Shown: positions 1 to 8,356, counted from the stretch's first letter. The stretch: DNA of 36,040 nucleotides from an uncultured Lachnospiraceae bacterium (GCA_910587155.1 CAJULA010000031.1:1-36040), one strand, 5' to 3'. Notes: a model not told the origin generated them from the sequence alone. A program made the numbers and translations.

Positions 1-55
1 GGTAGAACACCAGCCTTCCAAGCTGGACACGTGGGTTCGATTCCCATCACCCGCT
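1..55 (+). tRNA. tRNA-Gly (anticodon UCC), 5' end outside the window
   Basis: The stretch contains the end of a D-arm, the anticodon stem-loop CCAGCCTTCCAAGCTGG with anticodon TCC, a T-arm with GGTTCGATTCC, and the 3' acceptor strand CACCCGC followed by discriminator T at 55. The first bases of the gene, including the 5' acceptor strand, lie before the window. The 3' CCA is not encoded. A hairpin terminator follows directly. Confidence 0.93.
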
Positions 56-61
56 TTTTAG

Positions 62-86
62 AAGCTCTGTGGTTGCAGGGCTTTTT
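62..86 (+). terminator. Intrinsic terminator after tRNA-Gly
   Basis: AAGCTCTG (62-69) pairs with CAGGGCTT (76-83) through eight base pairs including one G-T, with a six-base loop and a short T tract. It sits seven bases after the tRNA. Confidence 0.7.
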
Positions 87-216
87 ATCATATAAGCTCA
101 TAGGTATATTGATTTCCGGTATAAAATTGGCGACGCTTTAGTAACAACTGCTTTTTTCTGAGTAGTTTGTATCTTTACACAACATTCTTAAATTCATAAA
201 GACAAGGAGGAAGATA

Positions 217-840
217 ATGAAGAAAAAAATGTTTTTTGCATTTACTGCTGCTGCAATACTTGCCAGTTGCCCTATGACTGCCTTTGCGGGTGAATGGAAA
301 CAGAATGCAAATGGGGTGTGGTATCAGAATGATGACGGAACAAATCCTGCCGGGAGATGGGAGGTAATCGGTAATAACCGGTATTACTTTAAATCTGACG
401 GATATATGAATACCGGATGGATTCAAGTGGACGGTCAGTGGTATTATTGTGAACCTACCGGTGAAATGAGAGTTTCCGAACTTCAGACTGATGTATTTAC
501 ATTCAAATTCAATCCTGACGGCAGCTGCTATAACTTCTATGAAAATGTAACGCCGTCTGCTCAGGCAGGATGGGCAAGTTATGGAACTACTTCGTTATCT
601 ACATGGGCTGATGCAATAGCGGCCGGAAATATTGTATATTATAATGGCTCCTATTGGGCTAAGCCAGGTTACACAAGCGCTCTGAAAGACGAGGAGATTG
701 TATATTTTCATGACATTTCCCAAGATGAAGATTATGAGTCACAGATTTTGGACAAATATACATTGGGCATAGGTACTGTGGAATTTGTTGAATACGAAAG
801 CGATGCAGATGAACAGAGGGATCTTGATGGGATATCTTAA
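217..840 (+). CDS. Secreted cell-wall-binding repeat protein
   Basis: This 207-residue protein begins with a signal peptide: MKKK, a hydrophobic stretch to about residue 20, and likely cleavage after AFA at about 24. Residues 25-82 hold choline-binding / cell-wall-binding type repeats rich in W, Y and G (GEWKQNANGVWY, NNRYYFKSDGYMNTGW, DGQWYYCEPTGEM). The rest (about 85-207) is acidic and aromatic and I do not recognise it. Proteins with such repeats normally attach noncovalently to the wall through teichoic-acid or polysaccharide ligands; the specific role here is unknown. The start has AAGGAGGAAG about eight bases upstream. It is convergent with the beta-glucoside operon across a large hairpin. 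Confidence 0.82.
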   Translation: MKKKMFFAFTAAAILASCPMTAFAGEWKQNANGVWYQNDDGTNPAGRWEVIGNNRYYFKSDGYMNTGWIQVDGQWYYCEPTGEMRVSELQTDVFTFKFNPDGSCYNFYENVTPSAQAGWASYGTTSLSTWADAIAAGNIVYYNGSYWAKPGYTSALKDEEIVYFHDISQDEDYESQILDKYTLGIGTVEFVEYESDADEQRDLDGIS

Positions 841-924
841 CATTGATTACCGATTTTTTTCTTTGCTACGATCAGCCCTCCAAGAAAATAAAATTCACTA
901 AATTTTAGCCACAAATGTTTCAAA

Positions 925-959
925 CAAGCGAGCGCCGGTATATACCGGCGCATTGCTTG
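925..959. terminator. Large palindromic hairpin between convergent genes
   Basis: The 20-bp perfect palindrome GCGCCGGTATATACCGGCGC (932-951) is extended by outer arms CAAGC (925-929) and GCTTG (955-959). It lies 10 bp past the stop of the GH1 gene (- strand) and about 85 bp past the cell-wall-binding gene (+ strand), so it could end both transcripts. There is no long T tract on either side, so the terminator assignment is inferred from position. Confidence 0.55.
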
Positions 960-968
960 TCGCTACTG

Positions 969-2402
969 CTACAGTTCTTCGCCATTTGTTTTAATTACCT
1001 TTTGAAACCAGAAAAAAGAGTCCTTTTTAAACCGTTTCTCAGTCCCGGTTCCGTCATCGTTTTTATCTACATAGATAAACCCGTACCGTTTTTTCAGTTC
1101 GCCGGTCGTAAAAGAAACCAGATCAATGCATCCCCAAGGCGTATATCCCATCAGCTCCACACCGTCCTCATCCACGGCCTTTTTTATCTGCTCAATATGG
1201 GCTTTCAAATAGTCCACACGGTAGGGGTCGTGGCAAGAACCATCCTTTTCCAGCGTGTCGATGGCTCCAAAGCCGTTTTCCACGATAAACAGCGGAATCT
1301 CGTACCGCTCGTACAGCGTCACCAACGCATACCGCAGCCCTACCGGGTCGATCTGCCAACCCCAGTCGCTTTTGTTCACATAGGGATTGGATACCGAATT
1401 GGGGGAGCTGCCGTCCAGACTGGCCCCGGTATCCTTGAGCGCGTCGGCCTTGACCGCGTTGGACATATAGTAGCTAAACCCCATATAGTCTACCTTGCCT
1501 GCAGCCAGGATTTCCTCATCCTTCGGTTCCGGATGGATGTGATAGCCCTTGCGCATCCACTCCCTCTTGGCGAAAGCCGGATAATGTCCCCGGATTTGCA
1601 CATCGGAGAAGTAGAATCGTTCATGCATGCATTCAGCGGCGGTCATGACATCATTGGGATCACAGGAATAGGGATAGAAGGGAACCCAGGCGCACATACA
1701 GCCTATTTTGAATTCAGGGTTGATCTTGTGACCGTTTATCACCGTCAGTGCCCCCGCCACAAACTGGTGGTGGGCAGCCTGGTACATGGCCTCCTGGGGC
1801 CGCGGACACTGGGAGAAACGGACTCCGGAACAGGTCCAGCCGAAGATGTCGGCAGCGGTATTGCTCTGATTGTTGATCTCGTTGAAGGTCATCCAGTATT
1901 TGACTTTACCCTTGTACCGTTCCATCACGGTGGAGGCGTAGCGGACAAAGCAATCCAGGGTATACCGGCTCAGCCAGCCGTTGTGGTGTTTGGCAAGGTG
2001 GTAGGGCATCTCAAAGTGGGAGAGGGTGACCACCGGTTCGATATTGTATTTCAGCAGTTCATCAAACAGCTCATCATAGAATCTGAGACCCGCCTCATTG
2101 GGTTGCGTATCATCCCCGTTGGGGAAAATGCGGGTCCACGCGATAGAGGTACGGAAGCATTTGAAGCCCAACTCCGACATCAGGGCAATGTCCTCCCGGA
2201 AGGTGTGGTAGAAGTCAATGCCCTCATGGTTTGGATAATATTCCCCCGGCAGGACGCCATCCGTGATCCGGCGCAGTACGCCGGTACTGCCTCCTGTAAG
2301 AACATCGGAAACACTGACGCCTTTTCCGTCCTCATTCCAGGCGCCCTCCAACTGGTGTGCCGCAACTGCACCACCCCACAGAAAATCAATAGGTAAACTC
2401 AT
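969..2402 (-). CDS. GH1 6-phospho-beta-glucosidase
   Basis: This 477-residue glycoside hydrolase family 1 enzyme has usual length for the BglA/AscB/BglH group. It should hydrolyse phospho-beta-glucosides brought in by a PTS to glucose-6-phosphate plus aglycone or sugar, in the cytoplasm. Visible motifs: N-terminal FLWGGAVAAHQLEGAW, the acid/base glutamate in TFNEIN (E175), and the nucleophile in VENGFG (E375). The family's C-terminal WGCIDLVS and RYGFIYVD are present, and the K-x-Y-like phosphate-binding region near KKRYGF supports a phospho-sugar substrate. GGAAGGAG lies ten bases before the ATG. It is 23 bp downstream of the EIIBCA gene in the same direction, so it is the last gene of a beta-glucoside operon. 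Antisense reading frames over it are shadows. Confidence 0.94.
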   Translation of the reverse strand: MSLPIDFLWGGAVAAHQLEGAWNEDGKGVSVSDVLTGGSTGVLRRITDGVLPGEYYPNHEGIDFYHTFREDIALMSELGFKCFRTSIAWTRIFPNGDDTQPNEAGLRFYDELFDELLKYNIEPVVTLSHFEMPYHLAKHHNGWLSRYTLDCFVRYASTVMERYKGKVKYWMTFNEINNQSNTAADIFGWTCSGVRFSQCPRPQEAMYQAAHHQFVAGALTVINGHKINPEFKIGCMCAWVPFYPYSCDPNDVMTAAECMHERFYFSDVQIRGHYPAFAKREWMRKGYHIHPEPKDEEILAAGKVDYMGFSYYMSNAVKADALKDTGASLDGSSPNSVSNPYVNKSDWGWQIDPVGLRYALVTLYERYEIPLFIVENGFGAIDTLEKDGSCHDPYRVDYLKAHIEQIKKAVDEDGVELMGYTPWGCIDLVSFTTGELKKRYGFIYVDKNDDGTGTEKRFKKDSFFWFQKVIKTNGEEL

Positions 2403-2425
2403 GATAACAGCTCTCCTTCCTGCTC

Positions 2426-4249
2426 TCAGCGTTTTAACGTCAGAATCGGCTCACCCACCCGGACAGTCTCGCCCTCTTTCAGCAGTTCAATCGCATCATA
2501 GTCATCTGCATTAATTACCAGGATGGGGGTGATACTATCATACTTTTTTTTGATTTCATCCAGGTCGAACTCAATGAGCAGTTCGCCGGCTTTGACAGTA
2601 TCGCCGTCCTTAACTTTCGGAGTGAAACATTTGCCCGCCAACTCCACGGTGTCCAAACCAATGTGAATGAGCATCTCAATTTCGCCCGGGCCAATCAGGT
2701 TGATGGCGTGCTTGGTATCCGCCACACCGAACACCGTGCCGTCAAAGGGAGCATACAGCTTTCCTTCCGTGGGGATGATTGCCGCACCCCGTCCCAAAAC
2801 GCCCTCGGCAAAAGTAGGATCGCTGACAGCGGTGTTGGACTTGACTTGGCCGTTCAGAGGGGCGTAGATGGTGACAGAGCCGTTGGATACGGCGGGGGCC
2901 TCCTTAACGGGCCTGGCGGTTGTACTGGAACCGCTGTCAGAGGCGGCGGCAGGAACCTCATCGCCGCAGCCGATGACCATTACCAGAATCACGGTAATCA
3001 CGATGGTAGCCAGTACGCCGATCATCATGCCGGGGAAAGACATAGGATTTGCGGTCAGGTTCAGATTTGCCAGGGTGTCCGGATCAGTGGGACAGATGGC
3101 GTTAACCGTGGTCAGTAGTCCGGGCAGACCGGCGTAGGCGTAGTACTGGGCTCCAAACAGGCTGATGATAACCGCGCCGATACCGCCTCCGATACAGCCG
3201 GCGATGAAGGGCTTTTTCAGCCGCAGGGTCACGCCATAGATGGCAGGTTCGGTAATACCAAAAACACCAGTAATACCGGCGGAGAGGGCCACATTTTTGT
3301 TGTCCCTGTTGCGGCTTTTCAAAAATACACCCAGACAGGCAGCGGCTTGCGCTACAACGGCGCAGGTCTGAAAAGCCTGAAAAGTATCGCAGTGGTTAGC
3401 GGCGAAATTAGCTACATTCATAGGGGTGACGCCCCAGTGAATACCAAAAATCACAAAGATCTGCCACAGTCCGCCCACGACCAGAGCCGCAACCACAGGA
3501 AGCGTATGGGCCAGCCAGTTATAGCAGATGGCCAAACCGTTAGCCAGGAAGTCGGAGATGGGACCGATGACCAGGATGGTCAGGGGAACCATGATGACAG
3601 CGCAGATGAAGGGGATGGCGATGGCCTTGATGACATCAGGCAGATGTTTTTCCAGCCACCTCTCCAGGTAAGCCAGCACCAGCACCAGGAACAGGGGCGG
3701 CAAAACGGTGGAGGTATAGGTGGTTTGGGCCATAGGGAAAAGCAGGAACTTTACCGTCTCACCTCCGGCAATCCGACCGGCGATAGAGGCCCAGTCCGTG
3801 TTAACCAGAGCCAGACAACACCACATGGCAATATAGGTGTTGCACTTGAAGTGCTTCGATGCCGTTACCGCGATCATAACGGGCAGGAAAGTGAAGGGCG
3901 TCCAGGAGATGAAACTCAAAACAGAGTAGGTGCCGGTTTCCGCAAAGGAAGGGGCGAACTGAGTAATGATAATGAGACAGCCCTGGACCAGACCGGCGGC
4001 GGCCAGGATATAGACAAAGGGGGCAAACACCGCCGACATGGTGGCGATGATTCGGGCGAAAAGGCCCTGCTTCACTTCCGCCTGGGCAGACTCGTCGATG
4101 TGCATGATCTTGGTCAGTTCCTCATACACATCCTTGGCGTGGGTACCGATGACAATCTGGTACTGGCCGCCCTTCTCAACAACCTGAATGACGGCGGGCA
4201 TCTCAGAAATGCGCTTGGTCACTTCGGCGGAGGGGGATTCCCTCAGCAC
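2426..4249 (-). CDS. Beta-glucoside PTS permease EIIBCA, 5'-truncated and probably inactive
   Basis: The 607-residue frame reads EIIB (remnant, about 1-50), EIIC (about 80-440, many membrane helices, FGIHWGVTPMN) and a Crr-type EIIA (about 460-607, TKHAI and the active-site LIHIGLDTVEL). It would phosphorylate and import beta-glucosides for the adjacent GH1 enzyme. The GTG at 4249 is the first available start, but it falls inside the EIIB domain. In frame upstream the DNA still encodes HCAIRLRLV, whose cysteine codon (4268-4270) is the phosphate acceptor. That frame closes with TAA at 4292-4294 and has no ATG, GTG or TTG before 4249. The +1-shifted frame just upstream reads DNANKAA, the residues expected before HC, so a one-base frameshift near 4274-4278 plus loss of the first ~20 codons is likely. 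A pseudogene is the most probable reading. Confidence 0.85.
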   Translation of the reverse strand: MLRESPSAEVTKRISEMPAVIQVVEKGGQYQIVIGTHAKDVYEELTKIMHIDESAQAEVKQGLFARIIATMSAVFAPFVYILAAAGLVQGCLIIITQFAPSFAETGTYSVLSFISWTPFTFLPVMIAVTASKHFKCNTYIAMWCCLALVNTDWASIAGRIAGGETVKFLLFPMAQTTYTSTVLPPLFLVLVLAYLERWLEKHLPDVIKAIAIPFICAVIMVPLTILVIGPISDFLANGLAICYNWLAHTLPVVAALVVGGLWQIFVIFGIHWGVTPMNVANFAANHCDTFQAFQTCAVVAQAAACLGVFLKSRNRDNKNVALSAGITGVFGITEPAIYGVTLRLKKPFIAGCIGGGIGAVIISLFGAQYYAYAGLPGLLTTVNAICPTDPDTLANLNLTANPMSFPGMMIGVLATIVITVILVMVIGCGDEVPAAASDSGSSTTARPVKEAPAVSNGSVTIYAPLNGQVKSNTAVSDPTFAEGVLGRGAAIIPTEGKLYAPFDGTVFGVADTKHAINLIGPGEIEMLIHIGLDTVELAGKCFTPKVKDGDTVKAGELLIEFDLDEIKKKYDSITPILVINADDYDAIELLKEGETVRVGEPILTLKR

Positions 4250-4358
4250 CAGCCGAAGCCGGATAGCGCAATGGGCGCCGCTTTGTTGGCGTTATCTTAA
4301 CATGATTAAATGCTTATCCGCAAGAACCGGAGGCTCAATTGGTGATACTTTGCATAAA

Positions 4359-4418
4359 AAGCCTGCTTTTTGGCGGTTCGAGTGAAAACTCGTTTCACGC
4401 GTCAAAAAGCAGTGCTTC
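4359..4418 (-). terminator. Hairpin terminator after the RpiR gene
   Basis: A long inverted repeat pairs AAGCCTGCTTTTTGGCG (about 4359-4375) with CGCGTCAAAAAGCAGTGCTT (about 4397-4418), and a smaller GAGT...ACTC hairpin lies inside. On the - strand it follows the RpiR stop by about 30 bases and ends in a T-rich tract (GGCTTTTTATG), so it should end rpiR transcription before the PTS gene. It could also be an antitermination point for the bgl genes, but I see no BglG-type regulator in the window. Confidence 0.65.
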
Positions 4419-4449
4419 TTTTTGTATAGAATGACAACTGCCCGGAGAA

Positions 4450-5328
4450 TCAGCGCGGCTCATTCAGACCCCAGAAGGTAGCAGCGCCGATGGTGTCATA
4501 CCGATGATTCAGAGACATATTTTCCGCATACTGAGCACTGAAGGCGATGGAGAACATCAGGTCCAGCAGGTATTTGGTGGCGGTGAAAAAGGTTGGAATG
4601 GATAATTTATCCGTTTCCACCTCGCCGATGGTATCAGGACGCGGAGCATACAGAAACTCGTCCGCCATCTTTCCCAGAGTGGTTTCTTTACCAGAGGTGA
4701 TAATGATTGTCTTTGTCCCATTCCGGCGCAGAAGCCTGGCTAACTCGATCAGCTTGAAGTTCTCGCCAGTGTGGCTGATAAGAACTGCCAAATGGCCTTT
4801 TGATCCTATCAGCGTGTTTAGAACCTGGATATCGGTTTCCGAGTATACGGCTGCAATCTTTCCTGCATGGAAAAACTGGCTGGTCGCATAACGGGCCAGG
4901 TGCAGGTTGGTGTCATAAGCATAAAAGTCAATATAGGAGTGCTGCTCCAGAAGCTTTTGGATGCGTAACAGCTGAGACAGGGAAAGGGCTTTCCGCGTAG
5001 CCTCAAGCGCGTGATTCTGAACATCTCCTACTTTTTGCAGAAGCGTTACCATGTTTTCACGTTCAGATATCTGGACGGAACTGTGATCGTCCAAAATCTG
5101 CCCGCTTTTTACATCGCTGAGGAAACGCACTTTAAAATCCGGGTAGCCTTTGCAGCCGAATTTCTGGCAAAATCTCGTAACGGAGGAGGCACTGGTATAA
5201 GTGGCCTCTCCGATATCCCGGCAGGACATGTTGGCAATATGTTCCGGGTGGTTGAGAAGGTAATTCCTGATATCATTTTCACGATCGGTGAGCTGTGATG
5301 CATTTTTCAGATCATTAATAAGCGACAT
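4450..5328 (-). CDS. RpiR/MurR family transcriptional regulator
   Basis: The predicted protein has about 292 residues. An N-terminal HTH_6 domain (about 1-80; EATYTSASSVTRFCQKFGCKGYPDFK is its recognition region) is followed by a SIS sugar-phosphate isomerase-like domain (about 110-250; AVLISHTGENFKLIELARLLRRNGTKTIIITS). The family senses phospho-sugars and controls sugar catabolism genes. Its place beside a beta-glucoside PTS and GH1 enzyme suggests it regulates them. An in-frame GTG at 5337 is possible, but GAGGTG (5335-5340) is correctly spaced for the ATG at 5328 and overlaps the GTG, so I prefer 5328. A terminator follows, so the PTS gene needs its own promoter or read-through. Confidence 0.9.
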   Translation of the reverse strand: MSLINDLKNASQLTDRENDIRNYLLNHPEHIANMSCRDIGEATYTSASSVTRFCQKFGCKGYPDFKVRFLSDVKSGQILDDHSSVQISERENMVTLLQKVGDVQNHALEATRKALSLSQLLRIQKLLEQHSYIDFYAYDTNLHLARYATSQFFHAGKIAAVYSETDIQVLNTLIGSKGHLAVLISHTGENFKLIELARLLRRNGTKTIIITSGKETTLGKMADEFLYAPRPDTIGEVETDKLSIPTFFTATKYLLDLMFSIAFSAQYAENMSLNHRYDTIGAATFWGLNEPR

Positions 5329-5337
5329 GATGTCCAC

Positions 5338-5686
5338 CTCAAAAGTCGTTTTCTCTATTCTACATGCAAAAAGCCGTTTTGAAAAGGTATTTGTTTAAAC
5401 AAAGAAACTGAAAGCTTCTGCTCTATGCTCTGCCTGGACTGTCTCCATATCATCTCCCATACTTCCATCATGTGTCCAATCATATGCACATAATTGAATA
5501 GCAAAGCAAAATTAACCGGTTTCTATTTTGTCAGATATGGAACAAATTGCGGCGGCAGCACCAAGAGGGCGTATTCTGTCATTTCTTCCGGTGATTTCTG
5601 CATACCTCTCGAGAACCACATCAAAAAATGATTAAATATACCGCCAATATATATATCCAGTATTTAAAAATTGCCGGAAAAGTATG
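5338..5686. other. AT-rich intergenic stretch, no gene seen
   Basis: About 350 bases upstream of the RpiR regulator show no convincing reading frame on either strand. The regulator's promoter presumably lies in the first ~60 bases, but I do not see a clear -35/-10 pair. The stretch ends at an inverted repeat starting at 5687. Confidence 0.5.
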
Positions 5687-5740
5687 ATAAACGGCACATG
5701 GATCAAAGTGCTCTGAGGGCAAGAATTTAGTGCCGTTTAT
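5687..5740. repeat. 11-bp perfect inverted repeat
   Basis: ATAAACGGCAC (5687-5697) and its exact complement GTGCCGTTTAT (5730-5740) are separated by 32 bases. On the - strand it begins at the stop codon of a small Cys-rich frame and has no T tract. It could be a terminator of that frame or an end of a decayed mobile element. Confidence 0.6.
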
Positions 5741-5985
5741 ATAGCGGCTTTTTTACACAGGTAACGATTGTTGTTGTAACAGCCGTATTGAATAATGCCC
5801 TTGTCAAATATGGCGCATTGTCGAAATACGGGGCAGGTAATATGAGCCGGGTATGTATCGGCGCAGTTGCTTTGGTTGCATTTGAAGTTTTCCCGGCACA
5901 GATTGTCAGCATATTTGGAAACGGGGACGTCTTCAAACAGGATTGCGCAGATGTCATTGTTCAGCAGTTTTTCTTCATGTTTCAA
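5737..5985 (-). CDS. Small Cys-rich reading frame, partly transposase-derived
   Basis: This is an 82-residue frame. Its first ~19 residues (KLLNNDICAILFED) match the region of an IS630 transposase that leads into the first catalytic acidic residues (FEDE). After FED the sequence departs from any transposase and becomes rich in cysteine (eight Cys in about 60 residues, including C-x5-C pairs). I do not recognise the Cys-rich part. It may be an independent small gene whose start was overrun by the insertion sequence, or simply an accidental frame. No good ribosome binding site is visible. Confidence 0.3.
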   Translation of the reverse strand: MKHEEKLLNNDICAILFEDVPVSKYADNLCRENFKCNQSNCADTYPAHITCPVFRQCAIFDKGIIQYGCYNNNRYLCKKAAI

Positions 5986-6240
5986 AGTTTTCCCTGAACT
6001 GTTCCTGCTTTTTGGGATCCGCTTTATTCAATGTATAAGTCGGTCTGGTATAACTCAGCCCCAGCCGCTGAAAAAGATTGAGCATTCCCCGGGTAGTGAA
6101 AGTTACTCCAAATCTCTGTTTCACAAAAGCGCAGGCCAGAGCAGCCGTCCAGTTGGCGAAAACACCCACATCTGCTTCCTGCGGGAATATGCAGAATCTC
6201 CGAAATCTGCTTTCCGGGATAACTCTCCTTGAAGCATGCA
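5930..6240 (-). mobile_element. IS630-family transposase remnant
   Basis: Read on the - strand in pieces from different frames, this encodes the N-terminal helix-turn-helix part of an IS630/Tc1 transposase. ANWTAALACAFVKQRFGVTFTTRGM is followed by LFQRLGLSYTRPTYTL and NKADPKKQEQFRENFE, then after a frame change by LLNNDICAILFED. An upstream piece (SRKADFGDSAYSRRKQMWVF) lies in a third frame. The catalytic DDE part is missing, so this is a dead fragment. I saw no terminal inverted repeats or target duplication. Confidence 0.8.
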
Positions 6241-6286
6241 GTAAAATATAGTATGATATAAAAAATATTTTGAGAGGAGGTTAATT

Positions 6287-7228
6287 ATGAAAATGAAATT
6301 GTGTACTATCATTTGCTTGTGTATCTTTATTTCAATTATGTTGTGTGCATGTGGAAAGAAAGAACAGGGGAATCCCATTAGATTGCCAGCCAGAGAGGAT
6401 ATTGTATCTATCGGTGTTTCTGATGGTGATAAATATGCTATGTCACCTAACACAGAAGCTGAAGCTACGGAGTTTATTGATGAATTTTTATCTATGCTAA
6501 TGGATATGGAAACAACCAGTCAGCAGTCAATCAATGATGTACCGGTCAACAAAGATTTTATTACAATTAATATAAATTGCGATGGAGTGGCAGGAACTAC
6601 TCTTTTTTACTACGTGGATAAAGGAACTGAATATGTGGAACAGCCATATCAAGGAATTTATAAACCGGTACCTGCTTTAGGTAATTGTATAATGGAGATG
6701 CTTTCTTCAGCAGACAATACACCGTTGGCGATAACATTTCAGGCATCAGTAATTGAGAAAAACAAAGATTCAATAATAGTAAAACCAGTAGATGGATCTT
6801 TGGAACTTGATTCAGCAGATGAGTTTTACCTGTCAAACGAAGATAACCTTGAATTACAAATTGGTGATCTAGTAGAAATTAGTTATAACGGAGAAATAAT
6901 GGAATCTTATCCTGCACAATTAGGTGAGGTCTATAAAATTACGGTAATAGAACAAGCAGGCGCTGATGCAATGTATGACAGAATCCCCATGGTAAGAGTG
7001 AATGGTAAATTATATTATGATACAGGGAAAGAAAGCACTGTTGGTGGACGTTGTGGCAATATGGATGGAGAAATAACGTCAACTGTCGATGGAACTGAAA
7101 TTCCAACCGAAGATAATCAATCCAATTTTGGAAGTGGATTCGGTTATCAGTATGGAGCAGACGATACAATAGAGGTTTATATGAATGAAAAGTGGTTTGT
7201 CTTTGAATACAGAGAAGAATCCGAATGA
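6287..7228 (+). CDS. DUF3221-like lipoprotein
   Basis: This 313-residue protein starts with a lipoprotein signal peptide: a hydrophobic segment ending in LCAC, with lipidation expected at C22. The middle (about 145-225) fits the DUF3221/YobA pattern: a strand ending in VIEKNKDSIIVKP, then LQIGDLVEISYNGEIMESYPAQLGEVYKI. The C-terminus is acidic with no recognised domain. It is probably an extracytoplasmic protein held in the membrane; the function of the family is unknown. GAGAGGAGG precedes the ATG by about nine bases. Its base composition is clearly more AT-rich than the galactose or AzlCD genes, which suggests transfer. A terminator follows. Confidence 0.82.
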   Translation: MKMKLCTIICLCIFISIMLCACGKKEQGNPIRLPAREDIVSIGVSDGDKYAMSPNTEAEATEFIDEFLSMLMDMETTSQQSINDVPVNKDFITININCDGVAGTTLFYYVDKGTEYVEQPYQGIYKPVPALGNCIMEMLSSADNTPLAITFQASVIEKNKDSIIVKPVDGSLELDSADEFYLSNEDNLELQIGDLVEISYNGEIMESYPAQLGEVYKITVIEQAGADAMYDRIPMVRVNGKLYYDTGKESTVGGRCGNMDGEITSTVDGTEIPTEDNQSNFGSGFGYQYGADDTIEVYMNEKWFVFEYREESE

Positions 7229-7257
7229 CAAAAAGGAGATGGATAAGTTAAATTCAA

Positions 7258-7291
7258 AAAGGCTGCCTAAATCAAAACGGTGGCCTTTTTT
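7258..7291 (+). terminator. Intrinsic terminator after the DUF3221 lipoprotein
   Basis: AAAGGCTGCC (7258-7267) pairs with GGTGGCCTTT (7279-7288), ten base pairs with two G-T pairs, followed by a T run. Confidence 0.8.
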
Positions 7292-7582
7292 CAATTCTCA
7301 TCTTAAATTTTTCCAATATTCAGTAGGTGAAAATCCGAATACAATCGCTCAAATTGCCTAAAAAATTAAGAAATGTATGGATATTGAATATGACACCATG
7401 GAATCCTAAAGTTCAGGAATGCTGTGTAAATAAATCATAGGGTATTGAATCCGGGGAAGTTCCCGGATTTTTCTATAGGAGATACCGTATTACTTAGCGG
7501 TTACTGTAAATCGCAATGCTGTGCCAAGTTGGGATAGTTTTGTGCCAATAATATGACAAAGAGCGAGAAGGTTTTATAGTCC
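7292..7582. other. Intergenic stretch with a decayed coding scrap and a hairpin
   Basis: No intact gene is seen. On the + strand around 7310-7408 one frame reads QYSVGENPNTIAQIA, a stop, then KIKKCMDIEYDTMES. This resembles the tail of a small regulatory protein with an in-frame stop, but it is too short to assign. A separate hairpin lies at 7448-7469. Confidence 0.35.
7448..7474 (+). terminator. Hairpin terminator, parent gene lost or unclear
   Basis: AATCCGGG (7448-7455) and CCCGGATT (7462-7469) form a perfect 8-bp stem with a six-base loop, followed by TTTCT. No intact gene ends here; it may have served the degraded frame just upstream. Confidence 0.65.
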
Positions 7583-7611
7583 TTGACATATGATGGAAAA
7601 CTGGATAGAAT
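7583..7611 (+). promoter_or_regulatory. Sigma-A type promoter of the toxin-antitoxin operon
   Basis: TTGACA (7583-7588), a 17-bp spacer and TAGAAT (7606-7611) form a near-consensus promoter about 70 bp before the antitoxin start. TA antitoxins commonly bind their own promoter; no clear operator was identified. Confidence 0.8.
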
Positions 7612-7682
7612 AATCTTAGAAACCAAGAAACAAAGAATATTATTTCTTTGATTTGCATATGATAGAGGAGGAGAATATAGTA

Positions 7683-8063
7683 ATGCCGGCGACGATGACG
7701 AAAGGTAGAGTTCCTATGGAAATAAAAAAATTGAGTATTTCTGCGAAGCGGCAGATTACCATCCCACAGAAATTTTTTACCATGCTAGGGTTTGATACAG
7801 AGGCAGAATGTACTGTTCGCGGAAATGAACTGGTTATTCGTCCTGCCAGAACCAATACGGGAGGGGAATTTGCGGAGCAGATTCTGGCGGATCTGATTGC
7901 CAATGGATACAGTGGTAATGATCTTCTGGAGCGTTTTAAAAAGGCGCAGGGCCAGGTACACCCAGCTGTAGAAGCAATGCTTGTGGACGCAGAGCAGGTT
8001 GCATTTTCAGAATCTGGTCATATATCTTATGAAGATGTATTTGATACGGAGGATGAGGAATGA
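7683..8063 (+). CDS. AbrB/SpoVT-domain antitoxin
   Basis: From the ATG at 7683 the protein has 126 residues. The N-terminal half holds a swapped-hairpin AbrB-type DNA-binding domain: LSISAKRQITIPQKFFTMLGFDTEAECTVRGNELVIRP. The acidic C-terminal half (to YEDVFDTEDEE) would wrap the toxin. I chose 7683 because GAGGAGGAG sits eight bases upstream; an in-frame ATG at 7653 has no such site. The stop overlaps the toxin start by four bases (ATGA), which implies translational coupling. It should neutralise the downstream RelE/ParE-like protein and repress the shared promoter. Confidence 0.87.
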   Translation: MPATMTKGRVPMEIKKLSISAKRQITIPQKFFTMLGFDTEAECTVRGNELVIRPARTNTGGEFAEQILADLIANGYSGNDLLERFKKAQGQVHPAVEAMLVDAEQVAFSESGHISYEDVFDTEDEE

Positions 8064-8356
8064 CAGAGGTACGTTTTCTTCCGCCTGCAGCGAAATTTAT
8101 CAAAAGGCTGAAAGATAAGAAATTGAAGATGCTGTATCAGGAAGCGATTGATAAGATAAGAGAGGACCATACGGTTGGGGAAGCCAAAATCGGAGATCTG
8201 TCAGGTGTGTATGGGTATGATATTTATTACAATAAAACAAATTATGAACTGGAATATACAGTAGAGTATCTGGAGGATAAGGTGATTGTTGTGATTATGG
8301 CTGGAACCAGAGAGAATTTTTATGAACAGTTGAAACAGTATATGAGGAAAATTTAG
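8060..8356 (+). CDS. RelE/ParE superfamily toxin
   Basis: This 98-residue basic protein has the RelE/ParE fold pattern: an N-terminal strand (EVRFLPPAAKFIKRLKDKK), a central helix, and strands around GDLSGVYGYDIYY, ELEYTVEYLEDKVIVVIMAGTRENFYEQLK. RelE members cut mRNA on the ribosome and ParE members poison gyrase; which applies cannot be told from this sequence. The start codon overlaps the antitoxin stop, as usual for type II TA pairs. Confidence 0.87.
   Translation: MTEVRFLPPAAKFIKRLKDKKLKMLYQEAIDKIREDHTVGEAKIGDLSGVYGYDIYYNKTNYELEYTVEYLEDKVIVVIMAGTRENFYEQLKQYMRKI

Noticed and set aside
915..2396. 493-residue frame on the + strand
   Set aside because: It lies antisense to the clear GH1 gene, has no family features and is a codon-bias shadow.
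3347..4300. 317-residue frame on the + strand
   Set aside because: Antisense to the PTS gene; low-complexity G/D/H/Q composition typical of a shadow.
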